Assembly (NCBI GenBank): GCA_020740775.1
Contig: JAHEWK010000012.1
Location: 2,345,229 to 2,409,228 of the forward strand
DNA length: 64,000 nucleotides
Direction of reading: 5' to 3'
From: Ilyonectria destructans
Taxonomy: Eukaryota; Ascomycota; Sordariomycetes; Hypocreales; Nectriaceae
Shown: piece after piece, positions 46,301 through 56,033 of the stretch
Position numbering within the stretch: position 1 is the first letter of the stretch
How the letters are laid out: every line of letters starts with the position of its first letter
The notes under the pieces: generated by a model
Databases searched by the model: none
The model's input: only the letters and a program-made list of their open reading frames with translations
Told to the model about the DNA's origin: nothing
Position numbers and translations under genes: made by a program

Positions 46301-47396
46301 ATTTACTAAGAGGGGATATAAGGTTTAGAAGAATATCTTTAAGCTGCCTGAAACTATAGAAGGAAGTATTATATCTCTAAATTTATCAGCCCTAAAGGAG
46401 ATTACTATACCTATAACTATATCTATATTAGCCCCAGCTTCTATAAAAGTACCCTTTATTACTAAGTCTATTAAGCCTGTTAAAGCTATTATTAAGCCTA
46501 CTAGAGTGCCTCTAGAAAGAAGATAGAGAAGCTATTATCTTTAATAGAAGGGGTTAAAACTATTAAGACTTTACTAAGAGTATTATTAATACTGCCCTCT
46601 ATAAAGTTTAATAGGGCTATACTGGCTAGAATCTTTTTAGGATAATATAAGGGCTTAGAATTAAATATATTAATAAGAGATACTTATAAGGGGTCTGCTA
46701 TAAGTAATATCTTAATAAGGGATACTGATAATAACTCTATTAATTTAAGAGATATCTTAATAAGGAATTCTTTATTTAGCCTACTTTCTTACTGCTAAGG
46801 GATATAAATCTATAGAACTCTAATAGTTTTTACTATTCAGTTTATTAAAGAGGCTACTTTCTATTATATTAATAATAATATTATTACTAAAGAGAGAAGG
46901 GATTTTACCAGTATTACTATTAGTAATACCGCTAAGAAGATAACTATTAATACTGACTTTATAAATCTTTTTTATATTTTAAATCAGCCTATATTATTTA
47001 TACCTAAGTTAAAGACCTATATAATCTATATTCTAAAGGGTTTAATTTCCCTATCTTAATAGAATAACCTAATTAATACTGCCTATATAAATATTATCCT
47101 GCCTGCTATTATAAGAATTAGTTATAAAGAATACTACTAATAGTATAAGGCTTATAAGTAATAGCTTTCTATAGTGTTATTTAACTTTCTCTAACGGACT
47201 GAAGAGGTAGAAAATAGAAAGATATATTAAGGGGAGGTTTTTTATTACTGGAAGGAATTAGTCTTTAGAAGTATCTAATAAGATGTTTTTTTAATACTTA
47301 CTGTATTTTTTTAGTTAGATTCTTAAAAGGGAAGGTAGTTTTATTATATATACTTCTAGCCTAATTAAGGATAATTATCAGACTGTAGGGGAGGGA

Positions 47397-47921
47397 TATA
47401 ACTGGCAATAAGAGACAATTAGGCTAGCTGGATACTAATAGGGATACCTAAGGAGGGTTCTAAATAAGGTTAAAAGGGAAGGTTAGAGACAGTATAGAGA
47501 GAGATATTAATTTTTACTTCTTTAGAGATTCTTTCTAAAAATTAAAGAGACTAAAAGAACTTAAGATAATTAGGGAGTCTATTAAATTGTTATCTTTATT
47601 TTTAAGAGATTTATTTAAGTCTATTTTAACTGTTACTACTTTTTTTATTTAACCTCTATTTTAGATATCCCTTAGATATCAGGCTGCTATAGATTCTATT
47701 AAAGTCTTACCAGTGGAATTTTCTGTAACTAACTTAAAATTCTACTTAATAAGATACTTCTCTATTAGGAGATATAAGCCTTAGATCTATTCGACCTTAT
47801 ATATATAGTTTGGTGCAGCTTTAGGCTAACTATTTAAGATGCCTATATAATAATTTTCTATATATCTCCCTTAGGATAAGTTAATAAGTTAGATGTTGTT
47901 TTTATCTCTTTCTGCTGCTAA
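47397..47921 (+). repeat. Right LTR of the RIPped gypsy element
   Basis: This is the second copy of the 525-bp LTR. It is preceded directly by the polypurine tract and followed by the AGTAT target duplicate and the resumed tandem array. Confidence 0.9.
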
Positions 47922-49510
47922 AGTATACTGTATATAGTATAGCTAGATAGTTAGTTAGTTAGTCTATCTATCTATAATAGCACTTTTTTAAATTTAAATT
48001 TAAAAAGAGTAAATAGAGAGAGTCTAAAGGTAAGAGTATACTAAATATAGTATAGCTAGATAGTTAATTAGTTAATTTAAGCTTAAAGATAAGAGTATAC
48101 TATATATAGTATAACTAAATAGTTAGTTAGTTAGTCTATCTATCTATAATAGCACTTTTTTAAACTTAAGTTTAAAAAGAGTAAATAAAAAGAGCCTAAA
48201 GATAAGAGTATACTAAGTATAATATAGCTAAATAGTTAGTCAGTTAGTTTAAGTCTAAAGGTAAGAGTATACTATATATAATATAGCTAGATAGTTAGTC
48301 AGTTAGTCTATTTATCTATAATAGTACTATTTTAAATTTAAGTTTAAAAAGAGTAAATAGAAAGAGTCTAAAGGTAAAAGTATACTAAGTATAATATAGC
48401 TAGATAGTTAATTAGTTAATTTAAGCCTAAAGGTAAAAGTATACTATATATAATATAGCTAGATAGTTAGTTAGTCTATCTATCTATTTATAACTATACT
48501 TTTTTAAACTTAAATTTAAAAAATATAAATAGAGAGTCTAAAGGTAAGAATATACTATATATAATATAGCTAAATAGTCTATTTAGTAGGTATAGCTAGT
48601 AAGAGTATACTGAGTATAATATAGCTAGATAGCCTATTAATTAGTCTATTTATTTATAACTGCACTTTTTAAATTTAAATTTAAAAAGAGTAAATAAAAA
48701 GAGCCTAAAGATAAAAGTATACTATATATAGTATAATTAAATAGTTAGTTAGTCTATTTAAGCCTAAAGATAAAAGTATACTATATATAGTATAGCTAAA
48801 TAGTCTATCTATCTATTTAAGCCTAAAGGTAAAAGTATACTATATATAGTATAGCTAAATAGTTAATTAGTCTATTTAAGCCTAAAGGTAAAAATATACT
48901 ATATATAGTATAGCTAAATAGTCTATCTATCTATTTAAGCCTAAAGGTAAAAATATACTATATATAATATAATTAAATAGTTAGTTAGTCTATTTATTTA
49001 TAACTATACTTTTTAAATTTAAGTTTAAAAAGAATAAATAGAGAGAGTATAAAAATAAGAGTATACTATATATAGTATAGCTAGATAGTTAGTTAGTCTA
49101 TTTAAGCCTAAAGGTAAAAGTATACTATATATAGTATAGTTAGATAGTTAGTTAGTCTATTTATCTATTTATAACTATACTTTTTTAAATTTAAATTTGA
49201 AAAATACAGATAGAAAGTCTAAAGGTAAAAGTATACTATATATAATATAGCTAGATAGTCTATTTAGTAGGTATAACTAGTAAGAGTATACTATATATAA
49301 TATAGTTAAATAGTTAGTTAGTTTATTTATTTATAACTGTATTTTTTAAACTTAAATTTAAAAAATACAGATAGAAAGAGCCTAAAGATAAAAGTATACT
49401 ATATATAGTATAGTTAGATAGTAGTCTATCTATCTATCTATCTATCTATCTATTTATAACTGCCTTTTTTAAACTTAAGTTTAAAAAATATAAATAAAGA
49501 GCCTAAAGGT
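47922..49510. repeat. Tandem-repeat array, right half
   Basis: This continues the array broken by the retrotransposon. It has a dozen or more units with GTATACTATATATAGTATAGCTA, variable TTAGTTAG/TCTATCTA runs and the central AT palindrome. Unit length varies because the tetranucleotide runs expand and contract. Confidence 0.85.
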
Positions 49511-52500
49511 AAGCTGGCTATATTAAGAGACTTAAAGTTAGAAGTTTCTAGCTAGAGGTTCCTCTTAAGTTACTATTAGCTACTAGCTTTTTAAATCTAA
49601 ATTTAAAATAATAGATAGAGAGTCTTCTTTATATTAAAGTTAGAAGTCTCTTTAGAAAATAGTAAAGGTAAATATCTTACTATTTTTCAGTAGAAAGCTA
49701 TTAAGTAAATTTAAGGATTTTATATAAAGCTCTTTTTATAATACTCTAATTAGATATTAAAAATAGATAGGTTATATATAGGTATTTATTTTTTATTCTA
49801 TATATCTATTCTTTTAAATTCAGTCTTATTATAATAATATTAAGTTTTTTATATTTAGTCTTATTATAATATAATTATAATAATTAGTAATACTAAATAA
49901 TATTTATACTTAAAGTTAAGTAGAAAATAAAGATTCTACTAAATAGACTTAGTTTTATAGTAAGTAGATAATTTATATATTAGGTATTTTTAATAGTTCT
50001 TTATTATAGTATTAAGTAGTTCTTAAAGTTAAATAGAAAATAGAGCTTTTAGTAATAAGCTTATTATTACTATAGATAGATAATCTATTTATTAGGTATC
50101 TTTAAAAAGTTTCTTTATAATAGTATAAAGTAATTTTTAAAAAGTTAAATAGAATTAAACTTATAAGAAAATAGAGATTCTACTTATATAATTTAATATT
50201 TTATATCTAAATATAAAATATAGCTATTATATTATACAGTATTAAAATAAAATAAGTAATAAATTATAGAGTATTAAATAAATCTATAAGAAGAAAATAG
50301 AAATTCTATTTAATTTAGCCTAATATATTAACCTTTAGTATAAAGTATAGCTACTATATTATATAATATCAGAAGGAAATAGATAATATATTATAGAGTA
50401 TTTAACTTATTAAATTAAGTTAACTAAAAGAGTATTAATAATCTTCTTAAGGTACTTAAAGTAGTAAAAAGAATAATAAGAAATTAACAGACTTAAAAAC
50501 TCTTATAATTTATACTTCTATTTCTTAGAATACTTAATATTTTATATTTCAATATTAAGTATAGCTATTATATTATATAATACTAAAATAAAATAGATAA
50601 TAGGTTATAAAGAGTATTAAATAGATCTATCTATAAATTATAAATAAAGTTTTCAAAGACTTAATTTATATTCCTATAATAAAGAAAACTGCACTATAAT
50701 TATAAAGAGTAAACTTAATTTAAAAAGTAGAATATAGACTTAATTTAGGTTTTAAGCAGTAAAATAGATAAAACCAGTATATATTAAAAGGTAAAAGGTA
50801 GAAAAATTAGGATATTTAATAATAAGATTATATTATTTTAATTATATTATTATAACTAAATTTAAATTTAGATAGAATTTATTAATATAGTTTAATATAA
50901 AGAGTTATAATATAAATATTTAGAGTTAAAAGTAGAGAGTTATAATAGAAATTTAATCTGCCTATAGCCTAAAGGTTAATATAGTAACCTAATAACCTAA
51001 TAAAAGTAATATATCAGACAGTATAATAAAATAATAATATACCTATAGTCTAGCTATTAATATTACTATTACTATTACCAAAATAAAACTATTTATTTAT
51101 TTACCTAAATACCTATTTATTATATATAAACTATACTAAATAGCTATTATATTTAATAAGGTAGTTTAATATATAAAAGTATAGTATATAGTAGATAATA
51201 AAGCTAAATACATTTATAATATTATTAAAGCTATCCTTAGAATTATCTATAACTAAAAAGAATTAAAGTAATAATTAGTACTACCTCTAACTATAGCTTT
51301 AATTCTATAAATAGTACTATTTAAGCTAAATAGATTAGGATATAAAAAGTATCTATATATAGTCTGCTAGTTATAAGATATTTAATAATATTACCAGATT
51401 TAATATAAATAGATTAACTATTAAATATACAGTTAGTATATTAAAAAGTCTATAGCAGCTAACTTAGCTATACTATAGAGAATAAAAGTATAGTATTAGT
51501 ATTTTTTCCGGAATTAAATAGCTAGCAGTTAATTTAAGGTTAGTTAGAGTATACTATTAAATAGTAAAGAGAACAGCTAGAATAATACTAACTATAAAGC
51601 TAAGTTTATTAGGTATATTCAGTAAGAGGATAAAAATATATTTAAAAGTAAGGCTAATACTTAAGTTTAAGATATTAATAATAAGTAGAAGGTATAGTAA
51701 TAATTAAAATAATATAGATAGCCCTAATATTTAGTTAGTATTAATAAAATATAGTTATAGAAGGAGGTATTATAGCTAATTAGTAAGAATAAGCTGGTAT
51801 TATAGAAAATATAGAAGATTTTTAAATATATATTAGATAATATATATATAGCTACTAGCTATTACAGTTTTAATATAGCTAAGTTATTTAAAATTAAGTA
51901 AAAAGAGATTAATATTAAGCTTAATAAGCTATTTAAAGAGATTATAAAGCTAGATATATAAATATAGTATAAGGGGTATTAGCAGACTATAATATATATT
52001 TAAAGAAGGTTATAGTTATTAGATATAAAATAGAATAGCAGTAATAATAGTAATAATAGCAATAATAATATAGAGTATAGTATTAATAAGAATATCTATA
52101 AGAATGCTTATAGCAGTATAAATATAGGAAATTAAAAGCCCTAAAGTAGGTATAAAAAAAAATAGCTGCTATACTATATAATAATATAATAAGATAAAAT
52201 ATAGACTTAATTTTATATAGAAGTTAAGTAGGTTATATTCAGATCTAATACTATTAGTTAGTATATTAAGAAATAATTAAAGTAGTATTATATAGATACT
52301 ATTATATAGATATTTAACTATCTATTAAAGAATAAATAGTATTATAAGAGTATTATTATTAGTATATTAGCTATAATAAAATTAGATTTAAATAGTAGGT
52401 AGATCCCTATAGTAAATTATATATAAGTATATTTAGCTGTTATTAAGGTAGCTTAATATTTAGTATTATACCAGTCTATATTAAAATAGCAGAAATAAGT

Positions 52501-53020
52501 TATATAGTTATAGTAGATAATAGGTAAATAGAAAGTAAAGAAAAAAGCCAATAGATTATTCTATATTATTTAAGATAAGATATAGCAGTTTATAATATAG
52601 ATATCTAGTACTAAAAATATAAAGCTAACACTAATAGATTAAATTATTAATATATATTTATACAGATTAAAAATCTAATTTATAACCCCAGATAAAAAGA
52701 TAATTAATTAGTAAGAATATAAGATTATATATAAATATATATAATTAGGAATAGATATATTATCCAATATATTATATAATATATTATAGAAGGTACAGTA
52801 TATATTAGCAGTATTAATAATAATAAATATAGTAGTAACTAGAATTAGAGGGTATATAGAGTTAAAATTCTAATAAAAAATAATACTATAGATTCTATAG
52901 TTATAAATTAAGAATTAATACAGTAAGAATAAGTTAGAATATTTATTTTTATACTATAAGGCTAACTAATAGTAGGTTAAGCTGGATAAAAATTAGGTTA
53001 TTAAATAGTTATCTATATCT
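49511..53020. other. RIP-mutated AT-rich DNA, possibly including 5' part of the helicase gene
   Basis: TA-dominated sequence with stops in all frames. The readable helicase remains resume beyond the inserted retrotransposon at 61.5 kb. The segment left of 53,020 is therefore expected to hold the decayed upstream part of that gene, though no motif is distinct enough to assign. Confidence 0.5.
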
Positions 53021-53462
53021 TGTTACGACCCGTGCCGCGTAGACGCCTGGCGTCACGTGCACCCCACAAATTTCCCCCAATCAAATACACCTCACTGCGG
53101 CTCACGCCGTACTAAAGGACTCACCCGTGAGCCTCTACGGCTCACGCGTGAGCCTCTCCGGCTCACCTGCGATTCCAAGGCTCACCGCCGTGAGCCTCAC
53201 CTATCATTCTAGTATATAGACACACGTTCATTAGCACTTTCCTAGACTCTTAGCTACCTCAGCTATCAATACAACTTGGTTACCTCAATCACCTTGACTC
53301 GCTACGCATCACTGTGCTTGACTATTACCAGACGTAACATTTACCCAGTAAGTGACGCCCTAACCGATCTGCTAACATAAACCTACGGTTTATCCACCAG
53401 CAACCCGTCTCTCGCCTACCCTATACCACGTATACGGCAGTCCAGAGAACACGACCGTTACA
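53021..53462 (+). repeat. 5' LTR of the intact gypsy element
   Basis: It begins TGTTACGACC and ends GACCGTTACA. The U3 part contains CGGCTCAC at 53098, 53138 and 53159, the 16-bp palindrome GGCTCACGCGTGAGCC at 53139-53154, and GGCTCACCGCCGTGAGCC at 53179-53196. A TATATA box is at 53213-53218. AGCTATCAA at 53261-53269, about 48 nt downstream, is a plausible transcript start. Confidence 0.95.
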
Positions 53463-53464
53463 CG

Positions 53465-53473
53465 TTGATAGCT
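53465..53473 (+). promoter_or_regulatory. Candidate self-priming primer-binding site
   Basis: Two bases after the LTR ends lies TTGATAGCT, the exact reverse complement of AGCTATCAA at 53261-53269 in the same LTR. That site lies where transcription should start relative to the TATA box. The arrangement is that of Tf1-like elements, whose transcript 5' end folds back as primer. I recognise no tRNA 3'-end complement at this position, but I cannot exclude one. Confidence 0.55.
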
Positions 53474-53528
53474 CTTGTTCAGAACGGTTACTCGCGTCAA
53501 CCATTGAGCAATATCTCGTACTGTCAAG

Positions 53529-56033
53529 ATGTCCGGAACCAACCGAACTCCCGCTACCCCAAGCAACGCACCTGCGCCACCAGCTTACACGGCTCCGGCA
53601 AACAATGCCAACATGGCTGCCGAAGTTGAACAGCTGCGCAACCTGGTCCGCACTCTGCAGCAGCAAGTGCAGAACGCACCAGCACCGGTCGCCGGAAACA
53701 ACGAACGCGACCCAGGGGAAGTGATGAAACCACCGCTACCAGAGAAATTCGACGGGACGCCCAGCGACGTCGTACCCTTCATCACCAGGATGAAAGGACA
53801 CTTCCAATGGTACCCACGACGGTTGGCATCCGCGGAATCACGACTGCTGTTCACAAGCAATCTGATGTCCGGTGACGCCAAGAACTGGTTCGAACCCATC
53901 CTCAAAGATTTCCTCGACAACGACGAGGCCGACCAGGACCAAGACACGGTCAACCTATTCGCGGATTGGGAGAACTTCGAAGTAGCCCTCAAAGACACGT
54001 TCGGAATGGTCAACGAAGAAAGGCAGGCAGCCGCAAAAATTCACACGCTCAAACAAATCCGATCTGCTGCCGCCTACGCCATCGCACTCCGACGAGTCGC
54101 CTCCAAGTTGGACTGGGAGGATGAGGTACTCATGGAAATATTCTACCAGGGACTGAAGGACGAGGTCAAAGACGAGCTCTACAAAGCTGACCGACCCGAC
54201 ACCCTCACGGAATACATCACCATGGCCGTCAAAATCGACGAACGACAGTACGAAAGACGCAGGGAGAAGGCTGCGACACGCCAGAGAGGTCGAGACACTC
54301 CGTACAATCCCTACTATCCCAACCAGCGAGGGAACGGTGGAGGACAGAGAGGTGGCCGACAGGGCAACTCTCGCGGAAACACCTCTTGGGGAACGCACGC
54401 CGGACCCATGGAACTCGGAGCTGCACAGAGGCAGCCTCGAGACAAGAAGGATGTCACATGCTACAACTGCGACAAAAAGGGACACTTCGCACGAGAATGC
54501 CGCAAGCCCAAACGGGAACGACAATTCCAACCTGTGCCCACGGGACAACGGTCACTGAACACCATCCAGAGGCAGGAGGAACCCGAAACAGCGGTACGAA
54601 CGCGAACCATCGCCATGACACGAGGCGCATACGACCACACTGGCACGAATTGCCCAGTGTACCTACCCAGCCTAGAGCGATACTTGTCCAAAGAAGAAGC
54701 AGAAGCACCCCACCCGGAGGAACCTACCTCGAAACTCAACCAGAGGAGGAAACCGGAGGAGTGGACACCAGTGCCGGAACCCCCGACCATTCAACCACTG
54801 GCAGTCAGGCCTAGGACCATTGCCATGGTACGACGGGAGAAACAGCCAGAAACCTATCGAAGAGGAACACTGGAAGTACCGGACACCCAGAACGACATCC
54901 CCGACAGACAGCTGGACGACTATGACATCAGGAACGAATACCCTGACCCCAGCGACGAAGAAAGACTGGACCCCTACGCAGAAGAACGCGTACCCAGCAC
55001 CCCCGAAGAAACAAGCCAATCGGCAACAGAAAAGCCATGGTGGGACAAAGCCACGCTCGATGAGCAAGGCAACCGACAATGGGAAAACAAGGGAGCAATG
55101 CACCAACAACTCATGAGGGAACAACAAAACGCCAAACAACATGAACCCATCTACCTTCATGCAATGACAAGATATGAAGCAAGAGACTGCACGGTGGAAC
55201 CCAGAGGAGAGTTCAGGGACAACCCTATTCTCCACCCCAGTGTGGAAGGACACGACCAGATCTCATGGATCTCGTGCTACTACCCACGATGCCACCACCA
55301 CTTGAAGGACAAATGGACTCACAACTGTTACCCCCTGAGACTACCAGGAATCCCCATCACTCAACCACACATGAAGAACGACACGGAGTACTACGAAAAC
55401 ACCAATGGTTACCCGAAGTACCGCGTCACAATCCTAGAGGCCAAAATCACCAGATTCCCGCAACAGTGCGTAAGAGGATCACAGGACCCTCAGGATTGCC
55501 AACACCAGGAATGCCGAATCCACATGAAAACCAAGGTACATCTTTGGCACCAAGCACGGGAAGAACGAAGACATTTCCCGCAAGGACGAAAATACTTCCA
55601 ACCAGGAGAATCCGGACACGACGGATCATCCGACGACGACACTCAGCGAAAGGAAATAGAAAACTGGCTCGGGATGACCAGGGAAGAAAAACCTACACCC
55701 GACCAACGAAACGAAACTACCGCAACGTCAAGCAGACAGGAAATAAAGGAGGAACACAAGACAAAGAAAAGTTCTCTCCATGCACGAAGAACAAAGAAAA
55801 AACACACACCTGTCCCCATGCCCAACGACGTTTGCGAAGAAACATTTGCAATGGATTGCAGCAACAGAGATTGCGCAGAACACAGCCAAGAAAAAAGGAC
55901 CATCTACGAACGAATGCGCAGAATGCACGAAGATGGATTCAACTTTCCACGAAGAACCGGCGGACAGGCCGAAGACCGAGAATGGTATGAGGTGGTTCGA
56001 ACACAGACAAAAAACCACACTCGCCCTCTGTAA
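53529..56033 (+). CDS. gag: Gag polyprotein of gypsy element, with long Cys/His-containing C-terminal extension
   Basis: The ATG at 53529 opens MSGTNRTPATPSNAPAPP and the frame gives 834 residues. The retrotransposon gag (capsid) domain covers about residues 80-245, with DVVPFITRMKGHFQWYP and WENFEVALKDTFGMVNEE. A basic RG-rich stretch precedes the CCHC zinc knuckle C311-x2-C314-x4-H319-x4-C324. Another 500 residues follow the knuckle, longer than usual for fungal gypsy Gags. They include Cys/His groups such as CYYPRCHHH and CQHQECRIH, and CSNRDCAEH near the C terminus. The stop TAA (56031-56033) overlaps the pol ATG as TAATG. Confidence 0.93.
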   Translation: MSGTNRTPATPSNAPAPPAYTAPANNANMAAEVEQLRNLVRTLQQQVQNAPAPVAGNNERDPGEVMKPPLPEKFDGTPSDVVPFITRMKGHFQWYPRRLASAESRLLFTSNLMSGDAKNWFEPILKDFLDNDEADQDQDTVNLFADWENFEVALKDTFGMVNEERQAAAKIHTLKQIRSAAAYAIALRRVASKLDWEDEVLMEIFYQGLKDEVKDELYKADRPDTLTEYITMAVKIDERQYERRREKAATRQRGRDTPYNPYYPNQRGNGGGQRGGRQGNSRGNTSWGTHAGPMELGAAQRQPRDKKDVTCYNCDKKGHFARECRKPKRERQFQPVPTGQRSLNTIQRQEEPETAVRTRTIAMTRGAYDHTGTNCPVYLPSLERYLSKEEAEAPHPEEPTSKLNQRRKPEEWTPVPEPPTIQPLAVRPRTIAMVRREKQPETYRRGTLEVPDTQNDIPDRQLDDYDIRNEYPDPSDEERLDPYAEERVPSTPEETSQSATEKPWWDKATLDEQGNRQWENKGAMHQQLMREQQNAKQHEPIYLHAMTRYEARDCTVEPRGEFRDNPILHPSVEGHDQISWISCYYPRCHHHLKDKWTHNCYPLRLPGIPITQPHMKNDTEYYENTNGYPKYRVTILEAKITRFPQQCVRGSQDPQDCQHQECRIHMKTKVHLWHQAREERRHFPQGRKYFQPGESGHDGSSDDDTQRKEIENWLGMTREEKPTPDQRNETTATSSRQEIKEEHKTKKSSLHARRTKKKHTPVPMPNDVCEETFAMDCSNRDCAEHSQEKRTIYERMRRMHEDGFNFPRRTGGQAEDREWYEVVRTQTKNHTRPL
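56009..56015 (+). promoter_or_regulatory. Perfect -1 slippery heptamer A_AAA_AAC before the gag stop
   Basis: In the gag frame the codons ACA-AAA-AAC place the heptamer A AAA AAC in the correct X-XXY-YYZ phase, 15 nt before the stop codon. A -1 slip leads directly into the pol frame without a stop and passes through the pol ATG. This would give a Gag-Pol fusion. The alternative is reinitiation at TAATG. Confidence 0.5.

Larger units (their letters stand above)
34676..47921 (+). mobile_element. RIP-inactivated Ty3/gypsy LTR retrotransposon, 13.2 kb
   Basis: Direct LTRs of 526 and 525 bp (34676-35201 and 47397-47921) share TATAACTGG starts and CTGCTGCTA ends. The element is flanked by AGTAT duplications (34671-34675, 47922-47926). 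A polypurine tract GTAGGGGAGGGA precedes the right LTR. Decayed coding sequence runs on the plus strand. A Gag zinc knuckle whose Cys codons are mutated to Tyr lies near 37,300. Reverse transcriptase is at about 39,600-40,150 (GLYLINSAKKYN, FNMSISLFRLYTLP, FLDNISIKGPLEDYN). RNase H and integrase remains extend to about 42,200 (NLGIKIAKISFYN, LALLADRSAIRG). Numerous TAG/TAA codons sit where CAG, CAA or TGG would be expected, which is typical RIP. About 5 kb lie beyond integrase, which is unusual. Confidence 0.9.

Noticed and set aside
33868..49510. Possible CRISPR-like regular array
   Set aside because: The organism is a fungus, unit lengths vary, spacers are not unique and the repeats are AT-palindromic minisatellite units.
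53955..55253. Long minus-strand and alternative plus-strand frames over gag
   Set aside because: They are a by-product of biased codon use in the retroelement. No conserved motifs, unlike the antisense gene downstream of pol.
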